In this document: positions 9,181 to 17,587 of the stretch, in pieces
Layout of the letters: the number at the start of each line of letters is the position of its first letter
Position numbering within the stretch: position 1 is the first letter of the stretch
Assembly: GCA_964610175.1 (NCBI GenBank)
Contig: CAZSVE010000022.1
Coordinates: forward strand, 1-38,724
DNA: 38,724 bases
Reading direction: 5' to 3'
Source: CAZSVE01 sp964610175
GTDB lineage: Bacteria > Pseudomonadota > Gammaproteobacteria > HK1
Notes under the pieces: model-generated
What the model was told of the DNA's origin: nothing
Seen by the model: the letters and a program-made list of their open reading frames with translations, nothing else
The model's database searches: none
Position numbers and translations under genes: made by a program

Positions 9181-9235
9181 ATTGGTAATATTCTTGCCAA
9201 GTCAATGATATTGTTGATGAGAATGCATAATCGGC

Positions 9236-9619
9236 ATGATGCAAGCACCTGATTTTACCGACACCGAGATTCGGATCATACAGTCTGCAGTCAACGAGCG
9301 GTACCGGAAGGAGGTCCGTTTGGAACTGGCCGACACGGAGTGTAGATTGGATACTGATACTACGATACTTACTTCCTGTCCCACGGTGTTCTGGAGAGAG
9401 AAAGAGACGAATTTCGTTGTCATGAAAACGGCTGAAAAGTGCTATCGATGCCAGTTTTTCGGTCGAGATTTGGATATGTATGGCACCGGGCGCAAGGAAT
9501 ACGATGATGTCACCGAGTGCGCGATGGGTCTGTTACAAGCGCAGGCGGACTATGAACGTGCGCTGTCGCAGGAGGAGGATGAGGGTCTTGCCGGAAGGAA
9601 AGAGGAGGATTTCGCGTAG
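9236..9619 (+). CDS. Small conserved-looking protein of unknown function
   Basis: This 127-residue cytoplasmic-looking protein is not recognised. It has a charged N-terminal half, then a distinctive centre with SCPTVFWREKETNF and EKCYRCQFFGRD that contains a CxxC pair (CYRC). It ends in an acidic, helical tail (EEDEGLAGRKEED). The CxxC and two further cysteines could bind a metal, but this is inference. It is divergent from the M48 protease gene across a 55-bp gap. No clear ribosome-binding site is visible before the two adjacent ATG codons (9236 and 9239). Good reading-frame composition and the position at a divergent promoter support it as a real gene; function unknown. Confidence 0.6.
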   Translation: MMQAPDFTDTEIRIIQSAVNERYRKEVRLELADTECRLDTDTTILTSCPTVFWREKETNFVVMKTAEKCYRCQFFGRDLDMYGTGRKEYDDVTECAMGLLQAQADYERALSQEEDEGLAGRKEEDFA

Positions 9620-9702
9620 TTGCTGCTCCAGGTGGCGAGACTCCCGAAGGTCGCCCCGGAGAAGATCTTTGATAGAATATGCTGGCGAAGCTTCGCGAGG
9701 TG

Positions 9703-9877
9703 TCGGAAAACAAGGATCCCGTGGGAACCGGTACGTGCACCAAGGCCCACCCCACTTCACTCTTGGGGCGAAGCGCTGACATGTTCAAGTATCGGAAAAA
9801 CAAAAATCCCGAGAGAACCGCTGGGTGCGCCAAGACCCACCCCGCTCCAGCCTTGGCGCGAAGCGCTAACATGTTCA
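9703..9877 (+). repeat. Two tandem copies of dispersed repeat family B
   Basis: Two units of about 85 bp (about 9703-9787 and 9792-9877) share the block order CGGAAAAACA, AATCCCG, GAACCG, CCAAG, CCCACCCC, CTTGG, GCGAAGCGCT and ACATGTTCAA. A further copy is at 14140-14218, an inverted one at 18326-18403, and a half copy at 785-835. The gap 9620-10223 contains these copies plus a family A copy. I see no gene in it. Confidence 0.8.
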
Positions 9878-10039
9878 ATGCGGATACTATCGATCAAGCG
9901 GATATCGACCACTCGAACAAGTGGTGTCGGAAGTGGAGAAATCCAGCGGAAAATCACGGACAATGGTCGGTAGTCTTCTCTGCGATTCGAGAGCGCTTGA
10001 TGGTAGCCGTTTCTAAATCAGTCATTTTCAAAGCCTGAC

Positions 10040-10160
10040 ACATGTCATTTGTCCATTTCCCGCTCAGCTTCGTACTCGATTCGAGTTTTACGGAACAGCA
10101 ATTCTGTTTTATCGGTGCTAAATCATGCTTTGTCGGTTCGAGGCGAAGCTTCGCTAGTAC
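10040..10160. repeat. Dispersed repeat family A, copy A4
   Basis: This is the best-preserved copy. It reads CATTTCCCGCTCAGCTTC, then TCGATTCGAGTTTTACGGA, CAATTCTGTTTTATCGGTGC, and ends in ATCATGCTTTGTCGGTTCG and AGGCGAAGCTTCGCTAG. It ends about 60 bp upstream of the pfp start, so the pfp promoter lies in or just after the element. Confidence 0.8.
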
Positions 10161-10223
10161 GTATCTCACTTCCCAAGATCCAATCATGTTAAACCCAATT
10201 ATGTTATCAAGGGGGAATCAACC

Positions 10224-11486
10224 ATGCCCAAGAATGCCTTTTACGCCCAATCCGGGGGTGTAACCGCCGTAATCAATGCGTCCGCGGCGGGTGTCATCGA
10301 AACAGCGCGAAAACACCCGGATAAAATCGCCAATGTACTTGCCGGCCGCAATGGGATCATTGGCGCACTTACCGAAGATTTGATCGATACCAGCCAGGAA
10401 TCCGGTGCGGCGATCGCTGCATTGCGCCATACGCCTTCCGGTGCCTTCGGGTCCTGCCGTTTCAAGCTCAAGGGTCTCGATAAGAACAAGGCCGAATACG
10501 AGCGACTCATCGATGTGTTCAAGGCCCACGATATCGGGTATTTCTTCTACAACGGGGGCGGGGATTCCCAGGATACTTCCCATAAGGTCTCGCAGATGGG
10601 CGACGAGATGGGTTATCACATCACCTGTATCGGGGTTCCCAAGACCATCGATAACGATTTGCCCATTACCGATAACTGTCCGGGTTTCGGGTCGGTGGCT
10701 AAATACGTGGCAGTCTCTATCCGCGAAGCCGGTTTCGATGTCGCGTCCATGGCAAAGACATCCACCAAGGTATTCGTATTGGAGGTGATGGGTCGTCATG
10801 CGGGCTGGATTGCCGCTGCGGGAGGTCTTGCCGCGGAGAAAGAGGGCGATGGTCCTCATATCATTTTATTCCCGGAACGAAAACTCGATGAAGAGAAATT
10901 CCTCGCCAGGGTGGATGAGTGCGTCAAGAAATATGAGTATTGCACCATCGTGGTATCGGAAGGCGTGCAGAATGCGGAAGGGAAATTCCTGGCCGATGCC
11001 GGCACCAAGGATGCATTCGGGCATGCGCAACTCGGTGGGGTTGCCCCGGTGGTTGCGAATCTGGTCCGAGGGAAGCTCGGCTATAAATACCATTGGGCGG
11101 TATCCGATTACCTGCAGCGGGCCGCGCGGCATATTGCTTCCGGCACTGACGTGGAGCAGGCCTATGCGCTCGGTAAGGCTGCCGTGGAGCTTGCCCTGGA
11201 AGGCAAGAACGCAATGATGCCGACTGTCGTACGAACTTCCGATAACCCGTATACCTGGGAAATCGGGTCTGCGAATCTGGCGGATGTGGCAAACGTGGAA
11301 AAGATGATGCCCGATGACTTTATCAGCGAGGATGGATTCGGCATAACCGAGAAATGCAGGCGCTATCTGCAGCCGTTGGTCATGGGGGAAGAGTATCCTC
11401 CCTATAAGAATGGGTTGCCGGATTACGTTACGTTGAAGAATATCTCGGTGCCGAAAAAACTCGATGCCTTCGATTTGAAATTGTAA
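10224..11486 (+). CDS. pfp: Pyrophosphate-dependent 6-phosphofructokinase
   Basis: The enzyme interconverts fructose 6-phosphate and fructose 1,6-bisphosphate using PPi/Pi rather than ATP/ADP, so it works reversibly in glycolysis and gluconeogenesis. Two residues that set donor choice can be read. The nucleotide loop is GGGDSQDT, with Asp at the position that is Gly in ATP enzymes (GGDGS). The catalytic loop is GVPKTIDND, with Lys where ATP enzymes have Gly. Both point to PPi. The sugar-phosphate motif EVMGRHAGWIA is intact. The length of 420 residues fits the long PPi-PFK type. A strong ribosome-binding site (AAGGGGG) precedes the ATG. Downstream, after a small gene, lies the membrane pyrophosphatase hppA. 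This pairing is known from methanotrophs and links two PPi-handling enzymes. Confidence 0.96.
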   Translation: MPKNAFYAQSGGVTAVINASAAGVIETARKHPDKIANVLAGRNGIIGALTEDLIDTSQESGAAIAALRHTPSGAFGSCRFKLKGLDKNKAEYERLIDVFKAHDIGYFFYNGGGDSQDTSHKVSQMGDEMGYHITCIGVPKTIDNDLPITDNCPGFGSVAKYVAVSIREAGFDVASMAKTSTKVFVLEVMGRHAGWIAAAGGLAAEKEGDGPHIILFPERKLDEEKFLARVDECVKKYEYCTIVVSEGVQNAEGKFLADAGTKDAFGHAQLGGVAPVVANLVRGKLGYKYHWAVSDYLQRAARHIASGTDVEQAYALGKAAVELALEGKNAMMPTVVRTSDNPYTWEIGSANLADVANVEKMMPDDFISEDGFGITEKCRRYLQPLVMGEEYPPYKNGLPDYVTLKNISVPKKLDAFDLKL

Positions 11487-11681
11487 GGCGTAGAGTCCTT
11501 TGGAAAAGTCGGTTTTACAAGCACAGGAAATAAATTGTAAAAGGTTATTCGGCGTATGTACCAACGCAAAGATGTTCCGGCGCGAGGCTTCTTTTTCGGT
11601 TTGAGGAAAATATTGGTCCTCTTCGAGGGAGAAAGCTGGAAAGATGGCTTGTCTCCTGAAGGATATAACTGGCATCACACC

Positions 11682-11990
11682 ATGTCTGATCAGCCTTTGA
11701 AACGAAATGAAAGCATTTTAAACCGATTCAGATCGAAAACCGCAGCGAAACCGCGCACTGAGAACGCGCCATGCCAGACAACGACGCTGACCCTGGATAA
11801 GATTCGCGAGTTGCTGTCGATGCAGGCGGATAAGGGGGGCGGATACAATCGCAATGCGGCCCGAGAAATTTTGGCCCAGGTAGAGTGCGGCTATGGACAG
11901 CAAGCCGTGGATGACTTGATTCGGGAGTTCGATTTGGAATCCACTTTCGACTTTAAACCGGGAAACTCTTTCCTTTCAGAGGAAGGGTAA
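11682..11990 (+). CDS. Small protein between pfp and hppA (unknown function)
   Basis: This is a 102-residue soluble protein if it starts at the ATG at 11682. An upstream ATG at 11556 in the same frame would give 144 residues, but the added part has odd composition (YQRKDVPARGFFFGLRK). Neither start has a convincing ribosome-binding site. The N-terminal 35 residues are basic and probably disordered. The C-terminal 65 residues look folded, with TLTLDKIRELLSMQADKGGG, AAREILAQVECGYG and AVDDLIREFDLE. I do not recognise the family. Its position inside the pfp-hppA unit, 28 bp before hppA, suggests co-transcription and perhaps a role in PPi metabolism, but that is inference from location only. Confidence 0.65.
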   Translation: MSDQPLKRNESILNRFRSKTAAKPRTENAPCQTTTLTLDKIRELLSMQADKGGGYNRNAAREILAQVECGYGQQAVDDLIREFDLESTFDFKPGNSFLSEEG

Positions 11991-12018
11991 CGACAAAACA
12001 CTGCATAGGAGATATTCC

Positions 12019-14076
12019 ATGCTTACATTCGCGTTGCTATGCGCAGTTTTGGCCTTGATCTATGGGGCCTGGTCCGTTACATCGATATTATCCAAACCTG
12101 CCGGAAATCAGAGGATGCAGGAAATAGCCGCCGCCATTCAGGAAGGTGCCGGGGCCTATCTCAACCGGCAATATACCACCATAGGCATTGTGGGAGCCGT
12201 CCTGTTCCTTATCATTGGATTTATTCCGCAATTGGGCTGGACGACGGCCATCGGTTTTGCCATCGGCGCCATCTTCTCCGGGGCCGCGGGTTTTATTGGC
12301 ATGAACATTTCCGTGCGCGCCAATGTTCGGACCGCCGAGGCCGCCAATGAAGGTCTCAATGCCGCCCTGCAGATTGCCTTCAAAGGGGGCGCCATTACCG
12401 GTCTTCTGGTTGTCGGTCTGGGGCTTCTCGGCGTTGCCGGTTATTACGGCATATTGACGCACTTGATGGGGGTCGAAGGGAAAGCAGCCTTGGCTGCATT
12501 GGTCGGACTCGGATTCGGTGGCTCCCTCATTTCCATCTTCGCCCGTCTCGGTGGCGGCATCTTTACCAAGGGCGCCGATGTGGGTGCCGATCTTGTCGGC
12601 AAGGTGGAAGCCGGTATTCCCGAGGACGATCCACGCAACCCGGCTGTCATCGCCGATAACGTGGGTGACAATGTGGGTGACTGTGCCGGGATGGCGGCCG
12701 ACCTGTTCGAGACCTATGCCGTTACCGTAATCGCCACCATGTTGCTGGGCGGATTGCTGTTTACCGGGCAAGGTCGGGAAATAGCCATCCTATATCCCCT
12801 GGTACTGGGTGGTGCCTCCATCATTGCCTCGGTTATCGGTACCTTCTTTGTCAAGGCCACCGAGGGCGCCAAGATCATGAACGCGCTCTATAAGGGACTC
12901 ATCGTCGCGGGCGTACTCGCGGCTGTTTTCTTCTGGTTCGTCACCGACTACATGCTGGGCGCGGGCCTGACCCTCAAGGATGGGAACATCATCTCCAGCA
13001 TCAATCTCTTTGGCGCGGCCATGATCGGACTGGTGTTGACAGGGGCCATGGTCTACATCACCGAGTATTACACCGGTACCGAGTTCAAGCCGGTGCGGGA
13101 TATCGCCGCCGCTTCCGAGACGGGACATGGCACCAATATCATCGCGGGACTTGGCATCTCCATGAAGGCGACGGCGATTCCGGTGCTTTTCGTATGCGCC
13201 AGCATTTGGGGCGCCTATGAGCTGGCCGAGCTTTACGGCATTGCCATCGCGGCAACCGCCATGCTCTCCATGACCGGCATCATCGTGGCATTGGACGCCT
13301 ATGGACCCATTACCGACAATGCCGGTGGTATCGCCGAGATGGCGGAGCTTCCCGACAAGATTCGCAACATCACCGATCCGCTGGATGCCGTGGGCAATAC
13401 CACCAAGGCCGTCACCAAGGGCTATGCCATCGGTTCCGCGGGTCTCGCGGCGTTGGTATTGTTTGCCGATTACCACCACGCGCTCGATGATAAATTCGGT
13501 AAGATCGAGTTTCTGCTTTCCGACCCCAAGGTCATCATCGGGCTCTTCATCGGTGGCTTGGTGCCTTATCTCTTCGGTGCCATGGCCATGGAAGCGGTGG
13601 GACGCGCCGCCGGTTCCGTGGTGATCGAGGTTCGCCGCCAGTTCAAGGAGATCAAGGGCATCATGGAAGGCAAGGCCAAACCCGATTATTCCCGTTCCGT
13701 GGATCTGTTGACCCGCGCCGCCATCAAGGAAATGATTATTCCTTCCTTGCTGCCGGTGCTGGTTCCCATCATCGTTGGCTTTGTCCTTGGTCCCAAGGCC
13801 CTGGGAGCCATGCTGATCGGCACCATCGTCACAGGGCTTTTCGTAGCTATCTCCATGACCGTCGGTGGTGGTGCTTGGGATAACGCCAAAAAATATATCG
13901 AAGATGGTCAATATGGTGGCAAGGGATCGGAGGCCCACAAGGCGGCGGTTACCGGTGACACCGTAGGCGATCCCTACAAAGACACTGCAGGCCCCGCCAT
14001 CAACCCACTCATCAAGATCATCAACATTGTCGCCCTGCTGATTGTACCGATATTGCCAGCCAGCGGCTTGCTGTAA
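12019..14076 (+). CDS. hppA: Membrane proton-translocating pyrophosphatase (K+-insensitive type)
   Basis: This 685-residue integral membrane enzyme hydrolyses PPi and pumps protons. It has about 16 hydrophobic segments. The catalytic core includes DVGADLVGKVEAGIPEDDPR and DNVGDNVGDCAGMAADLFE near residues 186-235, and the C-terminal partner GDTVGDPYKDTAGPAINP near 640-660. The subclass can be read from DAVGNTTKAVTKG. Lysine after GNTT, where K+-dependent enzymes have alanine, marks the K+-independent, H+-pumping group and argues against Na+ pumping. A good ribosome-binding site (AGGAGAT) precedes the ATG. Together with pfp it forms a PPi module: pfp can make or use PPi and hppA can conserve its energy as proton-motive force or make PPi. 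The unit is followed by two hairpins. Confidence 0.97.
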   Translation: MLTFALLCAVLALIYGAWSVTSILSKPAGNQRMQEIAAAIQEGAGAYLNRQYTTIGIVGAVLFLIIGFIPQLGWTTAIGFAIGAIFSGAAGFIGMNISVRANVRTAEAANEGLNAALQIAFKGGAITGLLVVGLGLLGVAGYYGILTHLMGVEGKAALAALVGLGFGGSLISIFARLGGGIFTKGADVGADLVGKVEAGIPEDDPRNPAVIADNVGDNVGDCAGMAADLFETYAVTVIATMLLGGLLFTGQGREIAILYPLVLGGASIIASVIGTFFVKATEGAKIMNALYKGLIVAGVLAAVFFWFVTDYMLGAGLTLKDGNIISSINLFGAAMIGLVLTGAMVYITEYYTGTEFKPVRDIAAASETGHGTNIIAGLGISMKATAIPVLFVCASIWGAYELAELYGIAIAATAMLSMTGIIVALDAYGPITDNAGGIAEMAELPDKIRNITDPLDAVGNTTKAVTKGYAIGSAGLAALVLFADYHHALDDKFGKIEFLLSDPKVIIGLFIGGLVPYLFGAMAMEAVGRAAGSVVIEVRRQFKEIKGIMEGKAKPDYSRSVDLLTRAAIKEMIIPSLLPVLVPIIVGFVLGPKALGAMLIGTIVTGLFVAISMTVGGGAWDNAKKYIEDGQYGGKGSEAHKAAVTGDTVGDPYKDTAGPAINPLIKIINIVALLIVPILPASGLL

Positions 14077-14099
14077 TGTAAAATCGTAAAGATGGTGTT

Positions 14100-14122
14100 C
14101 CCCCCCCCCTTGAGGGGGGGGG
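14100..14122. terminator. C10/G9 hairpin just after hppA
   Basis: A run of ten C (14100-14109), a four-base loop (TTGA) and nine G (14114-14122) lie 24 bp after the hppA stop. The stem is all G:C and very stable. It has no U-tract, so it may protect the mRNA 3' end or pause polymerase rather than terminate alone. Homopolymer length here is prone to sequencing error. Confidence 0.6.
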
Positions 14123-14139
14123 ATAGCCTTATTTACGTA

Positions 14140-14218
14140 TCGGAAAAACAGAAATCCCGGGAAACCCGGCGTCGAAGTCCGAACCCATCCCGTTTGGGTT
14201 CTGGCGCGAAGTGTTAAT
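14140..14218 (+). repeat. Dispersed repeat family B, copy
   Basis: The element starts TATCGGAAAAACAGAAATCC, continues with GAACCCATCCCGTTTGGGTT, and ends in CTGGCGCGAAGTGTTAAT. This is the same layout as the tandem copies at 9703-9877. It lies between the two hairpins that follow hppA. Confidence 0.7.
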
Positions 14219-14265
14219 CGATGACATCTCCGAACACGCAGCGTTCGGATTTATGTCCCGAGTGC

Positions 14266-14306
14266 AAAAAGGTTTGCTCCTTGGCTTCGAGGAGCAAACC
14301 TTTTTT
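14266..14306. terminator. Strong bidirectional intrinsic terminator
   Basis: The left arm AAAAAGGTTTGCTCC (14266-14280) pairs perfectly with GGAGCAAACCTTTTT (14291-14305) around the loop TTGGCTTCGA. A T-run follows on the plus strand and the A-run provides one on the minus strand. It sits between the converging pfp-hppA unit (plus) and the ModA-like gene (minus), so it can end transcription from both sides. Confidence 0.9.
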
Positions 14307-14435
14307 CATTTGTGTGTCGGGTGGTTGGTTATTCAGGTTCGATTATTCGGATATCGATTATTCAGGGGGTGTGGAAAGTCGGGTTCCCGGCAATCTCCTG
14401 AGGTAACGGGAGGGGCCTCGGGGTAGAATCGAATA

Positions 14436-15263
14436 TCATGAATCTGGCGGTTCGTACCCTTCGGCCTCGATGATTTGGCGCGCCTTTCTGGATCGCAAAA
14501 AATTCATGAAGTCCTTTGCCCCTGCATTGTTCGTTCCTCGATTCAGCAAAACCGCCTGCTGCCATAGGGGGGTATGCAGCGAGGACGGCACGATGCGGAT
14601 TTCTCCTTTGGATCGTGTATCGTCTTTCCCTCCCATGGACATTCGATTCCTCTGGAAGATCTGAGACAAGGCGATAAATCCCGAGTCCACGGCCCCGGAT
14701 GCCACGAACTGGTAGGCCTGTCCGATATTCTCGCCCCAGACCAACCTGGGTTGCCAGGTTCGCCAAAGACCCAAGGCCCGTAGTGTTTCCTCGGCGGCTT
14801 TTCCGTAGGGGGCCGTCTTGGGATTTGCGATGGTCAATCGCCCGATTGTCAGACCAAGGATCTCCGACTTCTCCAAAGTACTCTCGGTAGCGATCCGCCG
14901 CCAGAGTACCAGCCTACCCACGGCGTAGGTGAAGAGACTTCCGGCAACGGCGTGGCCATCCGCCACGAGCAACCCCGGACGTTGGGCGTCGGCAGCCAAA
15001 AAGATATCGAAAGGCGCACCATGCTTGATTTGCGCAAACAGCTTGCCGGTAGAGGCGGAGCTTACCTTGAATTCATGGGGAGATTGGGGCTTGAACGAAG
15101 CCAGCAGTGATCGCAGGGTGCCGGCAAAGTTGCTTGCCACCGCAATATAAACGGTTTCCCCGGCGGAAATGGAGCGGATCGGCAACAGGGAAAAGGCCAA
15201 TAGCAAAACGATGGCGATCCATGCGCGGTGCTTGTGAACAATGGTGTGACTGATCATCGGCAT
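14436..15263 (-). CDS. ModA-like periplasmic binding protein (molybdate/tungstate type)
   Basis: This is a 275-residue secreted binding protein of the molybdate-type ABC importer family. It has a basic start and hydrophobic signal (VLLLAFSLLPIRSISAG), then the family opening VYIAVASNF at about residue 39. The oxyanion-site serine region SSASTGKLFAQIKHGAPFDI follows, then FLAADAQRP, IANPKTAPYGKAA, and QAYQFVASGAVDSGFIALSQ. These match ModA-like proteins well. No modB or modC permease or ATPase gene is adjacent, so the partner is elsewhere or the protein works with a different transporter. The gene is the first to read toward the terminator at 14266-14306. Whether the ligand is molybdate, tungstate or another oxyanion cannot be settled here. 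Confidence 0.85.
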   Translation of the reverse strand: MPMISHTIVHKHRAWIAIVLLLAFSLLPIRSISAGETVYIAVASNFAGTLRSLLASFKPQSPHEFKVSSASTGKLFAQIKHGAPFDIFLAADAQRPGLLVADGHAVAGSLFTYAVGRLVLWRRIATESTLEKSEILGLTIGRLTIANPKTAPYGKAAEETLRALGLWRTWQPRLVWGENIGQAYQFVASGAVDSGFIALSQIFQRNRMSMGGKDDTRSKGEIRIVPSSLHTPLWQQAVLLNRGTNNAGAKDFMNFLRSRKARQIIEAEGYEPPDS

Positions 15264-15274
15264 CCGAAATCATG

Positions 15275-15470
15275 GGCCTCTAGCGAAGCTTTGCCTCGAA
15301 CCGACATGCATGATTCAGCATTTTGCATGCTCCCAAGCCCTGGCTTGGGAGCATGGATCGTGGAAGCCCCAAGCTTCCGGAACAGCTTCCTACGCTTCCG
15401 CTTGGGAACTCAGCGGAACAGGCGTTTCGTGAAACTCGACTTATCAGCGAAGCTGGGCGGGAAATAAACG
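15275..15470. repeat. Family A repeat interrupted by a family C palindrome cluster
   Basis: The left part (about 15278-15325) has TAGCGAAGCTTTGCCTCG, AACCGACATGCATGATTCAG. The right part (about 15412-15470) has GGAACAGGCGTTTCGTGAAA, CTCGACTTATCAGCGAAGC and GGGCGGGAAATAAAC. Together they make one family A element in the orientation of copy A2. The middle (about 15327-15415) is a different element built from hairpins: 13-bp arms at 15327-15339 and 15342-15354, then GGAAGCCCCAAGCTTCC, then TTCCTACGCTTCCGCTTGGG. The same middle occurs alone at 17040-17135. Confidence 0.7.
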
Positions 15471-15591
15471 AAGTATTCGTGAATGCAAAATCATATGGAA
15501 GATGCGGATTGATGTTGAGCCGTCTGAGCCTATGGGGTTTTAAGGAAGCTTTGTTTGTCGTGGAACCTCTAGGAGTCCGCGACGCCATTGT

Positions 15592-16848
15592 CTACTGGCG
15601 AATATGGCCATTACCCAAGACGATGAACTTTCGGGAAGTCAGGCCCTCCAACCCCACCGGTCCGCGGGCATGGAGCTTGTCGGTACTGATGCCGATTTCG
15701 GCACCGAGCCCGTATTCGAAGCCGTCGGCGAACCGGGTCGAGGCATTGACCATGACGGAGCCGGAATCGATCTCGGTCAGGAAGCGCCGTGCTCGACTGA
15801 TGTCTTCCGTTACGATTGCGTCGGTATGATGGGAACCGTGGGTTTCGATGTGTCGGATGGCCATGTCCAGGTCATCTACGATCCGGATGGATAGAATGGG
15901 TGCCAGGTATTCCGTGGACCAGTCTTCTTCCGTGGCCGCGACGGCCTTCGGGATGAGATGCAAAGTTTCGGGGCAACCACGCAGTTCCACGCCGGCGGCA
16001 TCATAACGGTGAGCCAGCATCGGCAAGACCTTGGGGGCGATATCGCGGGCGACGAGCAATGTCTCCATGGTGTTGCAGGTACCGAAACGCTGGGTTTTTG
16101 CATTGTCCGCAATGGCTACGGCCTTTTCGGGATCGGCCCTGTCGTCGATATAGACATGGCACACGCCGTCCAGGTGCTTGATGACGGGAATGGTGGACTC
16201 CGCGCTCACTCGTTCGATAAGGCCTTTGCCACCACGCGGCACCAGGACATCCACATAACGATTCATCCGCAGTAGTTCTCCCACGGCGGCCCGATCCGTG
16301 GTCTCGATGACCTGAACGGTATATCTGGGTACTCCCGCGGCATCGAGGCCCACGTGTATGCAGTCGCGGATGGCCTTGTTGGAGTGTATCGCTTCGGAGC
16401 CGCCGCGCAGAATGGTTGCATTCCCCGACTTGAAGCAGAGTCCGGCGGCGTCGGCGGTAACGTTGGGGCGTGATTCATAGATGATGCCGACGACCCCGAG
16501 GGGCGCCCGCATGGTTCCGACCTGGATGCCGGAGGGTCGATAGGTGAGATCCATGATCTCGCCGATGGGGTCCGGTAATGCGGCGATTTCCCGGAGCCCA
16601 TCGGACATGGCCTTGATACGGGCATCGGTGAGTTCCAATCGATCCAGGAGTGCATCGCTCAAGTTTCGCGTCCGTCCCGCTGCGAGGTCCTTGCGATTGG
16701 CCTCCCGCAATTGCTCGTGTTTTTCCAGGATGGCATTCGCCATGGCCATCAAGGCAGCGTTTTTTGCCTGGGTGGTGGTTTTGGCAAGTATGCGGGAGGC
16801 GGCTCGGGCCCGTTGCCCGATATCCTCCATATAGGTTTCGATATTCAT
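15592..16848 (-). CDS. proA: Glutamate-5-semialdehyde dehydrogenase (gamma-glutamyl phosphate reductase)
   Basis: ProA reduces gamma-glutamyl phosphate to glutamate 5-semialdehyde with NADPH, the second step of proline synthesis. The 418-residue length is exactly usual. Landmarks include the N-terminal helix GQRARAASRILAKTTTQAKN, the cofactor region PLGVVGIIYESRPNVTADAAGLC with FKSGNATILRGGSEA, the conserved stretch VPRGGKGLIERV, and the catalytic cysteine in AKTQRFGTCNTMETLLV. The C-terminal TEDISRARRFLTEIDSGSVMVNASTRFADG block is intact. The gene is transcribed alone: proB is not adjacent, and more than 700 bp of repeat-rich DNA separates it from the RidA-family gene upstream. Identification is secure. 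Confidence 0.97.
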   Translation of the reverse strand: MNIETYMEDIGQRARAASRILAKTTTQAKNAALMAMANAILEKHEQLREANRKDLAAGRTRNLSDALLDRLELTDARIKAMSDGLREIAALPDPIGEIMDLTYRPSGIQVGTMRAPLGVVGIIYESRPNVTADAAGLCFKSGNATILRGGSEAIHSNKAIRDCIHVGLDAAGVPRYTVQVIETTDRAAVGELLRMNRYVDVLVPRGGKGLIERVSAESTIPVIKHLDGVCHVYIDDRADPEKAVAIADNAKTQRFGTCNTMETLLVARDIAPKVLPMLAHRYDAAGVELRGCPETLHLIPKAVAATEEDWSTEYLAPILSIRIVDDLDMAIRHIETHGSHHTDAIVTEDISRARRFLTEIDSGSVMVNASTRFADGFEYGLGAEIGISTDKLHARGPVGLEGLTSRKFIVLGNGHIRQ

Positions 16849-17039
16849 TTGAGATCCTCTGATTCACGATTGTCTCTATGTCGATGATCCGAATTGCGCG
16901 CCCTCGCTAATGGTCGGCACCGCAAGCCACGAGCCAGCACACCCGGAACGCGGTGCCGAACGAGGTCGAACCCGGACCAAGGTCGAGTTCGAACGCAACT
17001 TATGGGGCAGCAGGTTGTTCGATGCCGGAACCAAAAATC

Positions 17040-17135
17040 TCCGCTCGCTCCCAAGTTCCAGCTTGGGAGCGTGGGTCTGGGAAGCTACAGCTTCCGAAAA
17101 AGGGTTCCTACGCTTGCGCTTGGGAACCAGCGGAA
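17040..17135 (+). repeat. Dispersed repeat family C (chain of short palindromes)
   Basis: Three hairpins stand in a row: CGCTCCCAAG (17046-17055) with its complement at 17062-17071; GGAAGCTACAGCTTCC (17080-17095); and GGTTCCTACG to TTGGGAACC (about 17104-17128). The same chain occurs at 15327-15415 in the same orientation. It lies in the 740-bp gap 16849-17587, in which I see no gene. Confidence 0.75.
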
Positions 17136-17264
17136 ATTTTCTTGATCGTTTTGTCGAGGCTCTTCCAGAGAAGGGACGAAACGCTATCGGAACATCGAGG
17201 ATACCCCGTGCCGTTTTGGCACCGAGGTTTCTCGTCGGCCTATCGCAACCCAGAGTCGGCACAT

Positions 17265-17295
17265 CGACTTCGATATCGCCACGATATCGAAGTCG
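17265..17295. repeat. Perfect 14-bp palindrome around a 3-bp centre
   Basis: CGACTTCGATATCG (17265-17278) is followed by CCA and its exact reverse complement (17282-17295). It has no T-tract. It could be a protein-binding dyad or a repeat end, and is isolated within the gene-free gap upstream of proA. Confidence 0.7.
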
Positions 17296-17587
17296 CAGGG
17301 GTGGTCCAGGCAACCCGGGCAGATTCGGGAACATCGCCTTACCCAACGCAAAAACCATCACGAGAGACCGGAAAGCCAAGGGCCGAGGACGGCAAGACAC
17401 CACGATAGAATCCGAAAGTATAACGCAATCAACTGATTGAATTTCAATTTGAATTTCCAATCCCCTGGTTGTCTGGGCGTTTATTTTTAGCGAAGACCTG
17501 GGAATGATTGGGAGAGAGGCTTGCGCGGTGGTCGAGGTAGTCGCGTGGCAGGTGTTTTCATGGCAACTACCCGCCACAAACCATCCA

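Noticed and set aside
9510..9878. 122-codon minus-strand frame over the tandem family B repeats
   Set aside because: The peptide contains two copies of the translated repeat and overlaps the better-supported gene at 9236-9619.
12790..13938. 382-codon minus-strand frame opposite hppA
   Set aside because: The composition (rich in Gly, Asp, His) is that of an antisense shadow, and the sense strand encodes an intact membrane pyrophosphatase.
14211..14426. 71-codon plus-strand frame after hppA
   Set aside because: It reads through the intrinsic terminator hairpin and has no homology or ribosome-binding site.
16876..17577. 233-codon minus-strand frame between proA and the RidA-family gene
   Set aside because: It runs through family C repeats and palindromes, has no ribosome-binding site, and the peptide looks like translated repeat DNA.
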